34,315 bases of DNA, taken from Rhodobiaceae bacterium. Lineage in GTDB: Bacteria; Pseudomonadota; Alphaproteobacteria; RS24. Shown one piece after another: positions 14,555 to 23,440 of this stretch (positions within the stretch are counted from its first letter, which is position 1; each line of letters opens with the position of its first letter). The notes under the pieces were generated by a model that made no database searches, had not been told where the DNA came from, and saw only the letters and a program-made list of their open reading frames with translations. The stretch spans positions 1 to 34,315 of the forward strand of contig JAHEGN010000017.1 in the NCBI GenBank assembly GCA_024645085.1, read 5' to 3'. Position numbers and translations under genes: made by a program.

Positions 14555-15916
14555 AGCAGCCAATTAACCCTTCACAATCATCTGACGCGCAAAAAACAGC
14601 CATTTGAACCGGCCGACCCGCAGCGTGTGACGGTCTATGTTTGCGGGCCGACCGTCTATGGCGCGGCGCATATTGGCAATGGCCGTGCGGCCGTGGTTTT
14701 TGACGTTTTAGTGCGGCTTTTGCGGGTGCTTTACCCAAATGTGACCTTTGCCCGCAACATCACCGATATTGACGATAAAATTAATGCCAAAGCGGCTGAT
14801 GAGGGGGTGGATATCTCTGTTATCACCGCCCGTTATCACGCCAAATATCTGCAAGATATGGGCGCCTTGGGGGTGTTACCGCCAGATATTGAACCCCACG
14901 CCACGGATCATATGCCAGAAATGATGGCGATGATTAGCGATTTAATCGCCAAGGGCCACGCCTATGAAGCCGAAGGCCATGTCTTATTTGACGTCACCAG
15001 CGATGCTGAATATGGCCGCTTTTCGGGTCGCAATCGCGACGAAATGCTGGCCGGTGCGCGGGTTGATGTGGCGCCTTATAAGCGCGATGCCGGTGATTTT
15101 GTGTTGTGGAAACCATCATCAGATGATTTGCCTGGTTGGGACAGCCCATGGGGGCGCGGACGCCCGGGTTGGCACATTGAATGTTCGGCGATGATTGAAA
15201 AACATCTGGGCGAGACCATTGATATTCATGGCGGCGGGGCTGATTTGCAATTCCCGCATCACGAAAATGAATCGGCGCAAAGTCGCTGTGCTCACGGCAA
15301 ACCTTTGGCGCGCTTTTGGCTGCATAATGGCATGTTGAATATGGGCGGCGAAAAAATGTCCAAGTCTCTGGGCAATATTGCGCTGGTCGATGAGCTGATT
15401 GCCGATATTCCCGGCGAGGCGCTGCGTTTGGCGCTGTTGCAGGGGCATTACCGGCAAATCCTCGACTTTAATGATGAGCTGATTGCTCAATCAATGAAAA
15501 ACCTCGACCGGCTATATGGTGCTTTGCGTGAGGCCAGTGATATGGCAGCCGATGATATCAGCGCCGCTGATGTGCCAGCCGGTTTTCTGGCCGCGCTGTG
15601 CGATGATGTTAACACGCCGAAAGCCCTCGCTGAGCTTTTCGTTTTGGCCAATGATTTATCGACGCCGGAAAAAAAGCGCGCCCTATTGGCCGCCGGTCAG
15701 GTCATGGGCCTGTTGCAGCAAGATCCGGAAGCATGGTTTGCCACGGATGACAGTCACATTGATAAAGCCGAGGTTGAGCGTTTGATTGCGGCGCGCCAAA
15801 CCGCACGTCAGGCCAAAGACTATGCCGCCGCCGACGCCGCGCGCGATCAATTGACCGCCCTGGGCGTGGTCATTGAGGATACCGCCGATGGGACGATTTG
15901 GCGTCTCGCCAGATAG
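14552..15916 (+). CDS. cysS: Cysteinyl-tRNA synthetase
   Basis: A 454-residue class I synthetase charging tRNA-Cys. The zinc-binding YVCGPTVYG has Cys31, the HIGH motif is HIGN at 40-43, the WHIECSAM zinc loop is near residue 210, and KMSKS is at 268-272. The C-terminal helical and DALR-type anticodon region follows, with normal length for the family. Homologues begin like this one ([16 protein letters not shown]), supporting the start at 14552 despite its weak own ribosome-binding site. The nearby cysE gene is 7.4 kb away and not linked. The NifU/IscU-like gene follows after about 27 bases. Confidence 0.97.
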   Translation: MSSQLTLHNHLTRKKQPFEPADPQRVTVYVCGPTVYGAAHIGNGRAAVVFDVLVRLLRVLYPNVTFARNITDIDDKINAKAADEGVDISVITARYHAKYLQDMGALGVLPPDIEPHATDHMPEMMAMISDLIAKGHAYEAEGHVLFDVTSDAEYGRFSGRNRDEMLAGARVDVAPYKRDAGDFVLWKPSSDDLPGWDSPWGRGRPGWHIECSAMIEKHLGETIDIHGGGADLQFPHHENESAQSRCAHGKPLARFWLHNGMLNMGGEKMSKSLGNIALVDELIADIPGEALRLALLQGHYRQILDFNDELIAQSMKNLDRLYGALREASDMAADDISAADVPAGFLAALCDDVNTPKALAELFVLANDLSTPEKKRALLAAGQVMGLLQQDPEAWFATDDSHIDKAEVERLIAARQTARQAKDYAAADAARDQLTALGVVIEDTADGTIWRLAR

Positions 15917-15943
15917 CCCAATTCGGCCTATGTTCAGGGCATG

Positions 15944-16366
15944 ATGAACGAACTTTACAATCAGCGTATTTTGAAACTGGCTGGCAATATTGAGCATATT
16001 GGCCATCTTCAGGCACCGGCGGCGCAGGCCGATGCGGTGTCGCGCCTATGCGGGTCAAAAGTTCACGTTGAATTATCGCTGGATGACGGCAAAGTCAGCG
16101 CCTTTGCCCATCAAGTTGAGGCCTGCGCTCTGGGCCAAGCGTCAAGTTCGGTAATGGCGCGCCAGATTATTGGGTCGACGCCTGATGAATTGCGCCAAAT
16201 CGGCCAGCAAATGCGCGCCATGTTAAAACAAGACGGCCCGCCGCCAAGCGGTCGTTGGCACGATTTAGAAGTTTTGCAATCGGTCAAAGAGTTCAAAAAC
16301 CGCCATGCCTCAACCCTACTGACCTTTGACGCAGTGGAAGCCTGTCTCGCCGACTTGGGCGTTTAA
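15944..16366 (+). CDS. NifU/IscU-like protein with only two of three cluster cysteines
   Basis: A 140-residue member of the IscU/NifU-N fold family, in the alphaproteobacterial branch labelled iron-sulfur cluster scaffold. Cys36 (RLCGSK) and Cys61 (EACALGQASSS) match the first two ligand cysteines of IscU. The Asp after the first Cys is Ser, and the third cysteine site, HCS in IscU, is HAS here (Ala122). A later Cys134 is not at the equivalent position. A scaffold role is thus doubtful; a carrier, regulatory or structural role is possible. The C-terminal RHASTLLTFDAV is a hallmark of this branch. An ATG at 15941 directly before is an alternative start. The stop overlaps that of the DUF1905 gene within TTAA. 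Confidence 0.9.
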   Translation: MNELYNQRILKLAGNIEHIGHLQAPAAQADAVSRLCGSKVHVELSLDDGKVSAFAHQVEACALGQASSSVMARQIIGSTPDELRQIGQQMRAMLKQDGPPPSGRWHDLEVLQSVKEFKNRHASTLLTFDAVEACLADLGV

Positions 16367-16671
16367 TTGAGAATTTTCATAAACACATCGACGGTGTCGC
16401 CGACGCCGATATTTTCGCTTTGCCGCACGGTTTTTTTCACTGGCAATATATAAGACTGGCGTTCAGTGCTTGGAAAAATAGAGGTTTTCCATTGTGTGTC
16501 GCCAATGGTGACGCTGACACGCAAAGATTTGAAGCCACGCTGTAAATGGGCGGAGAAAAACCTTATATGGTCGGCGTCGTCCACCGGTAGGGTCAAGAAA
16601 TGCCAAGCCGTGCCCTTGCCCGATGTCCACAGCCATAAGTCACTGCTGAAGCGATAGCTTAAATCTTCCAT
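16363..16671 (-). CDS. DUF1905 domain protein
   Basis: A 102-residue protein that is a single DUF1905 domain, a small beta-barrel-like module. Family features seen are [18 protein letters not shown] at the start, the [21 protein letters not shown] centre and [20 protein letters not shown] near the end. Function is unknown; it is often found alone or fused to a YdeI/OmpD-associated region. The ATG at 16671 follows GGAGG at ideal spacing. An in-frame ATG at 16716 would run into the yidD start and was rejected. Convergent with the NifU/IscU-like gene and divergent from yidD. Confidence 0.9.
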   Translation of the reverse strand: MEDLSYRFSSDLWLWTSGKGTAWHFLTLPVDDADHIRFFSAHLQRGFKSLRVSVTIGDTQWKTSIFPSTERQSYILPVKKTVRQSENIGVGDTVDVFMKILN

Positions 16672-16714
16672 ATTTCCTCCTTCCACCGTCAAACCATATG
16701 ATATGCTAGCGACC

Positions 16715-17026
16715 ATGATCCGTCGTGTCTTTCATTTTATTGTGCTGTTGCCGGTGTATTTCTACCGCTATCTGGTGTCGCCGCTTTTGGGCCCGCGCTG
16801 TCGTTTTGCCCCCAGCTGCTCTGAATATGCCGTCGATGCTGTGCGCTTACACGGGGCATGGGCTGGCGGCTGGTTGACGCTCAAAAGACTGGCGCGCTGC
16901 CATCCATTTGAAAAATTAGGTGCGGGCCATGGTTTTGACCCAGTTCCTGTTGAGATTTTGCGCGGAGCTTGGTATGCACCTTGGGGTGTCCGTGCGCATG
17001 TGCAAACGGCTGATGATAAGAAATGA
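16715..17026 (+). CDS. yidD: Membrane protein insertion efficiency factor YidD
   Basis: A 103-residue YidD family protein. An amphipathic/hydrophobic N-terminus ([25 protein letters not shown]) is followed by the three conserved cysteines: Cys29 (GPRCRF), Cys35 (PSCSEYA) and Cys62 (RCHPF). YidD sits at the inner membrane and supports YidC-dependent insertion in E. coli. It is slightly long at the C-terminus because of a polar tail. The ATG at 16715 matches the family start; 16703 is an alternative. Here it is not beside rpmH/rnpA/yidC but, as in other alphaproteobacteria, near the NifU/IscU-like gene. thrS begins 12 bases after its stop. Confidence 0.95.
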   Translation: MIRRVFHFIVLLPVYFYRYLVSPLLGPRCRFAPSCSEYAVDAVRLHGAWAGGWLTLKRLARCHPFEKLGAGHGFDPVPVEILRGAWYAPWGVRAHVQTADDKK

Positions 17027-17038
17027 CGGAAATATAAA

Positions 17039-19000
17039 ATGATAACGCTGACTTTACCCGATGGTGCCACACGCCAATTTGACGAACCGCTCGACGGGCT
17101 GACCTTTGCGACTTCGATTTCCAAATCCTTATCGAAAAAAGCGCTGGCGATTAAGCTTGATGGCGAGCTGGTTGATTTGGCGACGCGCATTGAAAAAGAT
17201 GCCAATATTGCCGTCATCACTGCCGATGATGATGAGGGTGTTGAGTTAATGCGCCATGATTGCGCCCATGTGATGGCCGAAGCGGTGCAAGAATTATTCC
17301 CCGGCACACAAGTAACTATTGGGCCGGTCATTGAAAACGGGTTTTTCTATGACTTCGCCCGCGACACACCTTTCAGCCTTGATGATTTGGAAATCATTGA
17401 AAAACGCATGCATGAAATTGTCGCGCGCAATGAGCCAATCACCCGCGAAGTATGGGCCCGCGATGAAGCCATTGCCCATTTTAATGAAATTGGTGAAGCC
17501 TATAAGGCTGAAATTATCGCCTCAATTCCTGAGGGCGAGGATGTCAGCATTTATCGGCAAGGCGCCTGGAAAGACCTGTGCCGTGGCCCGCATTTGCCGT
17601 CCACTGGCAAGCTTGGCAAAGCCTTCAAATTAACCAAATTGGCTGGCGCTTATTGGCGCGGTGATAGCAAAAATGAAATGTTGCAGCGGATTTATGGCAC
17701 CTGCTGGGGCCATGAAAAAGATTTGAAAAACTATCTGCATATGGTCGAAGAAGCCGAAAAGCGCGACCACCGTAAAATTGGCCGCGAAATGGATTTATTC
17801 CATTTGCAAGAAGAAGCGCAAGGCTCGGTTTTCTGGCATCCCAAAGGCTATGTGATCTGGCAGGCGCTGGAGCAATATATGCGCCGCCGCTTGTCGTCAC
17901 ATGATTATGAAGAAGTTAAAACCCCGCAAGTGCTCGACAGCCGTTTCTGGGAGCAGTCGGGCCATTGGGATAAGTTTCGCGAGAATATGTTTGTCGTGCC
18001 CGATGAAGTGCCGACGGCGGAAGATGGCCAGCAGATTATTTCACCCGATGCTCATCTCATGGCCTTGAAGCCAATGAATTGTCCGGCCCATGTGCAAATT
18101 TTCAAACAGGGCATTAAAAGCTATCGCGATTTGCCGATACGCATGGCTGAGTTTGGTTGTTGTCACCGCAATGAGCCGCATGGCGCCCTGCATGGTTTGA
18201 TGCGTGTGCGTCAAATGACGCAAGATGACGCGCATATTTTTTGCCGTGAGGATCAAATCATTGCTGAAGCCGTCGATTTTTGCGCCCTCGTGCGGCAAGT
18301 CTATGACGACCTCGGCTTTACCGATGTGTCGGTAAAACTCGCCCTGCGGCCAGACAATCGCGCCGGTTCCGATGAGGTCTGGGATCGGGCTGAGAATGGT
18401 TTGCGCGAGGCCTTGTCAGCGGCTGGCTTGGCATGGGATGAATTGCCCGGCGAGGGAGCGTTTTACGGCCCGAAAATTGAATATCATTTGCGCGATTCGA
18501 TTGGCCGCACATGGCAATGCGCCACTTTGCAGCTCGACTTTGTGCTGCCCGAGCGCCTTGACGCCACCTATATTGGCGAAGATGGCGACAAGCACCGTCC
18601 GGTGATGTTGCACCGTGCCGTCTTGGGCACTTTGGAGCGCTTTATTGGCATTATGATTGAGAGTTATGCCGGTAAATTGCCGCTATGGCTATCGCCCGAG
18701 CAAGTGATTGTGTGCCCGATTACCACAGAAGCCGATGATTATGCCCATCAGGTGGCAGCTGCCCTGAGCGCTCAAGGCGTGCGGGTGCGGGCCGATACGC
18801 GCAATGAAAAAATCAATTATAAAGTGCGCGAGCATTCGGTCGCCAAAGTGCCGGTCATTCTCGCCGTTGGTATGCGCGAGGCCGAGGGGCGCACAGTGTC
18901 CATGCGTCGGCTTGGCTCGAACGACCAAACAGTGCAAGCGCTTGATGAGGTGGTTGAGGCCATTAAGGCCGAAGCCACGCCGCCGGATTTGCGCCCTTAG
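17039..19000 (+). CDS. thrS: Threonyl-tRNA synthetase
   Basis: A 653-residue class II synthetase. The N-terminal TGS domain covers about 1-62, then the editing domain ([16 protein letters not shown], with HxxxH) and the catalytic core. Zinc ligands Cys348, His399 and His525 have the spacing of E. coli ThrS (Cys334, His385, His511). Motif 2 lies at [20 protein letters not shown] and motif 3 at [13 protein letters not shown]. The C-terminal anticodon-binding domain is complete. The 12-base gap to yidD leaves no room for a separate regulatory leader, so expression probably starts upstream. Its TAG overlaps the TAA of the converging barrel protein gene. Confidence 0.98.
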   Translation: MITLTLPDGATRQFDEPLDGLTFATSISKSLSKKALAIKLDGELVDLATRIEKDANIAVITADDDEGVELMRHDCAHVMAEAVQELFPGTQVTIGPVIENGFFYDFARDTPFSLDDLEIIEKRMHEIVARNEPITREVWARDEAIAHFNEIGEAYKAEIIASIPEGEDVSIYRQGAWKDLCRGPHLPSTGKLGKAFKLTKLAGAYWRGDSKNEMLQRIYGTCWGHEKDLKNYLHMVEEAEKRDHRKIGREMDLFHLQEEAQGSVFWHPKGYVIWQALEQYMRRRLSSHDYEEVKTPQVLDSRFWEQSGHWDKFRENMFVVPDEVPTAEDGQQIISPDAHLMALKPMNCPAHVQIFKQGIKSYRDLPIRMAEFGCCHRNEPHGALHGLMRVRQMTQDDAHIFCREDQIIAEAVDFCALVRQVYDDLGFTDVSVKLALRPDNRAGSDEVWDRAENGLREALSAAGLAWDELPGEGAFYGPKIEYHLRDSIGRTWQCATLQLDFVLPERLDATYIGEDGDKHRPVMLHRAVLGTLERFIGIMIESYAGKLPLWLSPEQVIVCPITTEADDYAHQVAAALSAQGVRVRADTRNEKINYKVREHSVAKVPVILAVGMREAEGRTVSMRRLGSNDQTVQALDEVVEAIKAEATPPDLRP

Positions 19001-19815
19001 AACGTCATTCGCAGCTCTAATCTTGTGGTGTCGAACGCATAGGGCTGGCTGCTGTCCCGCTTGTTGCCATGCAGTAAAATAATCGCCATGTGAGAGGCTG
19101 GCCGGTGCCATTCAAGATAATAGCCATGCGTTAAATTGGCGTAATCGGATGGCCGGTCCCAAAAGGCTTCGCTCTGCTGACCGACCCGCCATTGGGCGCC
19201 AAAGCCCATTTCAAAACGATAACTCCATTTGTGCCATTGCTGTAGCTTATCGCCGCCCGTGCCATATTGAATTTGTTGCATCAGGCTGAAATGATTGATC
19301 AAAATCTTGTCAGCCAAAGACAAGGTAAGGCCAACATCCGTGTTATCGGCGCGCGTGCTTTGCTGGTCGAAACGCGCTGTAACTTCGAGGCTGGCCACGC
19401 GGTCGCGATGCAAATGACAGTCTTCACACAACCGTTCAATTGTCCGATAAAAATATGGTGGCATTAGCCGGGTGCGCAACAATGGTGTATCGCGGCGCAG
19501 GCCAGCGGCGATTTGCCATTCGTCATAGGTCGTCGCATCAATTTGTAGACGGCTGTCAAACGCCTTGCCAGTGAGCGTCCATTTCTCGGTCAATCCATGT
19601 TCAACAAACAACTGCCTGCTGTCTTGGCGCACCTTTCTGTTTAGGTTCACCGGCGCGCCGTCGCTGGGTAGGCTCTGCTGATAGCGCAAACGATTGGCCT
19701 CAAGGCTGAAACTTAGTTTGGTCACATCTTCGGCTACCACCCATGCGCTGGCGGCAGCTGGCGCGGCGCCGAAGACGAGAGCTATGGCAAGGAGATGGGC
19801 GGCGTAACGTGGCAT
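18997..19815 (-). CDS. Putative exported beta-barrel protein
   Basis: A 272-residue protein with a clear signal peptide ([20 protein letters not shown], cleavage near AASA). After it, alternating hydrophobic/polar strands with many aromatics ([44 protein letters not shown]) end in a terminal Phe (LELRMTF), the usual outer-membrane sorting signal. The outer membrane is therefore the likely location. It also contains CEDCH, formally a haem c motif, within [11 protein letters not shown]; in a barrel this could be a disulfide or a metal site instead. I do not recognise a family. The frame extends upstream to 19866, but the ATG at 19815 begins the signal peptide and follows AGAAGA. Confidence 0.78.
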   Translation of the reverse strand: MPRYAAHLLAIALVFGAAPAAASAWVVAEDVTKLSFSLEANRLRYQQSLPSDGAPVNLNRKVRQDSRQLFVEHGLTEKWTLTGKAFDSRLQIDATTYDEWQIAAGLRRDTPLLRTRLMPPYFYRTIERLCEDCHLHRDRVASLEVTARFDQQSTRADNTDVGLTLSLADKILINHFSLMQQIQYGTGGDKLQQWHKWSYRFEMGFGAQWRVGQQSEAFWDRPSDYANLTHGYYLEWHRPASHMAIILLHGNKRDSSQPYAFDTTRLELRMTF

Positions 19816-19888
19816 TTTCTTCTGTTTTCTTGACTTTATATTGGGCCAACGATAAGCCAAAGGCAATTCAACAAATCATGGTGGTGTT

Positions 19889-20476
19889 ATGTCGGCGTCT
19901 CACATTTTAGAATTTATGCACAAGCGTCGTTCGGTGATGGCGCGCCATATGCTGGCGCCAGGGCCGGATGCGGCAGCGCTTGAGCAAATTCTGACCATTG
20001 CCGCGCGCGTGCCTGATCATGGAAAATTAGCGCCATGGCGGTTTGTTGTCGTGCAAGGCGATGATCGCGCCACCCTTGGTGCTGTGGCGCAAGCCGCCTT
20101 TGTGGCCGGCAATGGCGATGCGGAGACCAGTTTGCAAGAGGCTGCGGCACAGCAATTTTTGCGCGCGCCCTGCGTGATTGCCGTATTGGCGCGCCCCGTC
20201 ACGCACCCAAAAATTCCGCGTTCAGAGCAAATTCTCAGCGCTGGCGCGGTTTGCATGAACCTGTTAATGGCGGCGCAAGCCATGGGTTTTGCGGCCCAAT
20301 GGCTGACCGGTGCCGCGGCTTATGAGCCTGCAGTTTTGGCTCGTTTGGGAGGCCAAGACGGCGATGAAATCGCTGGCTTTATGTATCTTGGAACCGCCGC
20401 CGAAGCCCCCAGTGAACGGCCGCGTCCAGCTTTAGATGAGATTGTTCACCTCGGTTTGCCAGAAGTGGCCGGCTGA
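19889..20476 (+). CDS. Nitroreductase family protein (YdjA-like)
   Basis: A 195-residue FMN-dependent nitroreductase-fold protein. The FMN-binding start RRSVMARHM, the RVPDHGKLAPWRFVVV segment (residues about 42-57), SAGAVCMNLLMAAQAMGFAAQW and the closing LGTA are typical of the small YdjA type. These enzymes transfer electrons from NAD(P)H to nitro or quinone substrates; the physiological substrate is unknown. It begins divergently from the barrel protein gene across 73 bases. Its TGA shares an A with the ATG of the MATE gene (TGATGG), so the two are translationally coupled. Confidence 0.92.
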   Translation: MSASHILEFMHKRRSVMARHMLAPGPDAAALEQILTIAARVPDHGKLAPWRFVVVQGDDRATLGAVAQAAFVAGNGDAETSLQEAAAQQFLRAPCVIAVLARPVTHPKIPRSEQILSAGAVCMNLLMAAQAMGFAAQWLTGAAAYEPAVLARLGGQDGDEIAGFMYLGTAAEAPSERPRPALDEIVHLGLPEVAG

Positions 20477-21828
20477 TGGCGCAATTGTTCAAGGATTTTT
20501 TGACACTGGCCAATTTGGCTTGGCCGGTGGTGATTTCGCGAATAGGCATTATGACGCTGACCGTTGTCGACACCGTCATGGTTGGCCGCTATGCGTCGGA
20601 ACATTTGGCTTACCTTGGGGTTGGGCTGGTGCCGCATAATATCTTCATTCTGATTATGTTGGGTCTGATAATGGGCACTTCGGTGCTGGTATCAAACCGG
20701 TTTGGCGCTGGCGAGTTACAAAAGACCGGCGAGATTTGGTGGATTGCGCTGCCATGGGCGCTGGCCATTGGGCTCATTGGTTTTGTCGTTTGCGCCTTTG
20801 GTGAAATATTATTACTGCTCTGGGGTATTGAGCCAGAAATCGCCGAGAAAGCTGGTTACATATCATTTATTGCTGGCATGACCTTGCCCTTGGCTTCTTT
20901 GCATATGGTCAGCGGCATGTTTCTTGAGGGCGTGCGCAACCCACGGCCCGGCATGGTGATTATGCTGATTGCCAATATCGTTAATGTCGGCGCCAATTAT
21001 GTTCTGGTCTACGGGCTATATGGCCTTCCGGAATTGGGCGCTGAAGGCTCGATTTGGGCCACGCTCATCGTCCGGTTTTTCCAGATGATTGGCATTTTTG
21101 CCTATATTTGGTTTGTTCTCGATCGCCAGAAATTCGGCGTCACGCCGCGCCCTAAATTCAGTTGGCGGGCGGGTGCGCGTTTGCGCCAAATCGGCTATGC
21201 CACTGGCGTTTCCATGGGTATTGAAAACACCGCCTTTAATGCGCTGGTGGTTTTTGCTGGTTGGTTGAGCATGACAGTGGTCGCGGCGCATGTCATCTCA
21301 ATCACCGCCTTTGCTCTATTTTTCATGATGGGGCTGGGCTTTGGCGTCGCCACCTCGGTGAGTGTTGGCAATGCTTATGGGGCCGGTGATTTTCGCGGCG
21401 TCAAGCGGTGGGCCTGGTTGGGGCTTGGCGTGCAATCGCTGCTGATGATTATTTGCGGCCTGTTTTTGGTGGTTTACGCTGAGGGCTTTGCTGGCTTTTT
21501 CAGCCAAGACCCGGCAGTTATTGCCCTGGCGACACAGCTTTTAATATTCATGTCCATGGCGTTGATTTTTGACACGGGTCAATCCTTACTTGCCATGTCC
21601 TTGCGTGCCCGTGGCGATACATGGTGGCCAACGACCATTCACATCATTGCCTATGCGGTGCTGATGATGCCACTGACCTATGTGTCAATATTCATCTTCA
21701 ACCGAGGCGCCATGGGGCTGGCTGACGGTGTTGTCTTTGGCACCTTATTTCCATTCGTGATGTTGGTCGGTCGCTATCTTTATCTCGACCGCCAGCAACT
21801 CCGTCTCAACCTTAATGTTGGCGAATAA
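20476..21828 (+). CDS. MATE-family efflux transporter
   Basis: A 450-residue membrane protein with about twelve hydrophobic segments in two homologous halves. The N-terminal LANLAWPVVISRIGIMTLTVVD and the GYA-like GRYASEHLAYLGVG motif are typical of MATE exporters, which expel cationic drugs or metabolites using a Na+ or H+ gradient. MSMALIFDTGQSLLAMSLRARGDTW is the usual second-half signature. It is coupled to the nitroreductase gene by a one-base overlap, suggesting joint reduction and export of a toxic compound (inference). Its last 17 bases overlap the converging CoA-transferase gene. Confidence 0.95.
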   Translation: MAQLFKDFLTLANLAWPVVISRIGIMTLTVVDTVMVGRYASEHLAYLGVGLVPHNIFILIMLGLIMGTSVLVSNRFGAGELQKTGEIWWIALPWALAIGLIGFVVCAFGEILLLLWGIEPEIAEKAGYISFIAGMTLPLASLHMVSGMFLEGVRNPRPGMVIMLIANIVNVGANYVLVYGLYGLPELGAEGSIWATLIVRFFQMIGIFAYIWFVLDRQKFGVTPRPKFSWRAGARLRQIGYATGVSMGIENTAFNALVVFAGWLSMTVVAAHVISITAFALFFMMGLGFGVATSVSVGNAYGAGDFRGVKRWAWLGLGVQSLLMIICGLFLVVYAEGFAGFFSQDPAVIALATQLLIFMSMALIFDTGQSLLAMSLRARGDTWWPTTIHIIAYAVLMMPLTYVSIFIFNRGAMGLADGVVFGTLFPFVMLVGRYLYLDRQQLRLNLNVGE

Positions 21829-23014
21829 TTTTATTCTCAAGCAAAGCTGAGCAGGTCGCCTCATCAACGCCCAAATCGCGCAACACGGCTAATGTATGTT
21901 CGCCAATTTCGGGGCTTGGGCCTTTCGGGTCGGTGTTGGTGTCGGAAAACCGAATTGGCGAGGCTGGCGCTTTATAGCTGCTGCCATCGGCTTTTGGCAT
22001 GTCAACAAACACGCCAGCCGCTTCCATTTGCGGATCTTCCAAGGCTTGCGCAAAAGATTGCACGGGCGACCAAATAATGCCCTCGGCATCCAGTCGCTCG
22101 CCCCATTCCGCCAATGGCCGTTTGGCAAAGGCTTCATCCATGATTTTCACCAGAGCCGTGCCATTTTTGCGGCGCGCGCGGAAAGATGAAAAACGTTCGT
22201 CACCGTCAATATGCTCAAGTTCCAACGCCCGCACCATTTCTGGCCAATCCGGCTCACCGGGGCGCGAATTGAGAAACAGCCATAAGTCGTCGGCGGTTTT
22301 GAAAAAATTACTCGACGGCACAACCGCTTCTTCGCGCGGGCGCGAGCGGGCAATGCGGCCATAGCGCATATAGGTTGAAAAATCTGACCCCACCACATAG
22401 GCCCCAGAGCGCACCAACGACCCCTCAACCAATGTGCCTTGGCCGGTGTCGCGGGCTTTCAGCAGGGCGGCGAGAATACCGCTGGCAGTGCTAATGCCAG
22501 TGATGTGATCGCCGACCGCAACCCGCAGTGGCACGGGTGAGGCGCCTTTTGGCGTCATCATCCAGCCAATGCCAGACTTGGCCCAAAAGGCGGCTGTATC
22601 AAACCCCGGCTTGTCGCGCTCGTCGCCCTCTAGACCGAAACCGGTGACGCTGGCATAGACCATTTTCGGGTTAATTTTATTAAGACTGGCAAAATCAAGG
22701 CCCTGTTTTTCCAATTGCGCCGGACGCACATTGGTGATGAACACATCGGCATCGGCAATAATTTGCCGCACAAGGTCGGCCCCTTCTTGCGTTGACGTGT
22801 TAATAGAGACAGCGCGCTTGCCCCGATTATCGAGGGCAAAAACCGGATTATCTGGATAGTCATCGGTCATGGCCGTGGCAAAGAAATTGCGCATTGGGCA
22901 GCCGCCCAGAGGTTCGATTTTAATGACATCGGCGCCCCAGTCAGCCAACATGCCACCAGCGGCGGGGGCGGCGATATAGGTTGCCATTTCAACGACTTTA
23001 ATACCTTCAAGCAT
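21812..23014 (-). CDS. CaiB/BaiF (family III) CoA-transferase
   Basis: A 400-residue family III CoA-transferase, the normal length. Family segments are EMATYIAAPAAGGMLADWGADVIKIE at the N-terminus, NRGKRAVSIN, ADVFITNVRP, PKMVYASVTGFGLEG and the C-terminal RFSDT...GEHT pattern. These enzymes move CoA between carboxylates, often activating a catabolic substrate. The substrate is not recognisable. The ATG at 23014 has AAGGGAG upstream; the frame stays open to 23281 but that part lies over the DksA-like gene. It is divergent from that gene across 34 bases and overlaps the MATE gene by 17 bases at its 3' end. Confidence 0.93.
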   Translation of the reverse strand: MLEGIKVVEMATYIAAPAAGGMLADWGADVIKIEPLGGCPMRNFFATAMTDDYPDNPVFALDNRGKRAVSINTSTQEGADLVRQIIADADVFITNVRPAQLEKQGLDFASLNKINPKMVYASVTGFGLEGDERDKPGFDTAAFWAKSGIGWMMTPKGASPVPLRVAVGDHITGISTASGILAALLKARDTGQGTLVEGSLVRSGAYVVGSDFSTYMRYGRIARSRPREEAVVPSSNFFKTADDLWLFLNSRPGEPDWPEMVRALELEHIDGDERFSSFRARRKNGTALVKIMDEAFAKRPLAEWGERLDAEGIIWSPVQSFAQALEDPQMEAAGVFVDMPKADGSSYKAPASPIRFSDTNTDPKGPSPEIGEHTLAVLRDLGVDEATCSALLENKIIRQH

Positions 23015-23048
23015 GGTCAATTTCTCCCTTTGGCGGTAATCTACACGC

Positions 23049-23393
23049 ATGGCAGAGAAAAAGGCAATCACTGAGCAACAAATTCGCGCGCTTTTAACCG
23101 AACAAAAAAGCGAAATTGAAAGCCTGATGGCGGCAAGCGTGCAAGATGCGGCGCCAGTGGCGTTGGACCAAACCCAACAGGGGCGCTTGTCGCGTATGGA
23201 TGCGCTGCAACGCCAAGCCATGGCCGCCGAGACGCAAAGGCGTCGGGCACGCAAATTGCAAATGATTGACGCAGCCCTCAAGCGCCTCGAAAGCGGCGAC
23301 TATGGCTATTGCGTGTCGTGTGGTGAAGCCATTGACGCCGAACGTCTGGCCCTTGACCCCGCCGTCGCCAGTTGTCTTGAGCACGCTAAATAA
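23049..23393 (+). CDS. DksA/TraR-type C4-like zinc finger protein with a His in place of the last Cys
   Basis: A 114-residue protein of the TraR/DksA family: an N-terminal coiled-coil-forming helical region (about 8-80) and a zinc finger at 88-112. The finger has Cys88 and Cys91 (CVSCG), a 17-residue spacer, then Cys109 and His112 (CLEH); canonical DksA has CxxC there. Zinc binding as C3H is plausible. DksA relatives enter the RNA polymerase secondary channel and modulate stringent transcription; this short form lacks the long DksA N-terminus, so its role is uncertain. The gene lies 34 bases from the divergent CoA-transferase gene. Confidence 0.9.
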   Translation: MAEKKAITEQQIRALLTEQKSEIESLMAASVQDAAPVALDQTQQGRLSRMDALQRQAMAAETQRRRARKLQMIDAALKRLESGDYGYCVSCGEAIDAERLALDPAVASCLEHAK

Positions 23394-23440
23394 GCACTAA
23401 ACCGCTTGCCCAGAGAAGGGCGAGAAGTTATCACCTGTGC

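Noticed and set aside
23015-23281. N-terminal extension of the CoA-transferase frame by 89 residues
   Set aside because: It is antisense to the DksA/TraR-like gene, while the ATG at 23014 has AAGGGAG and begins exactly where the family does.
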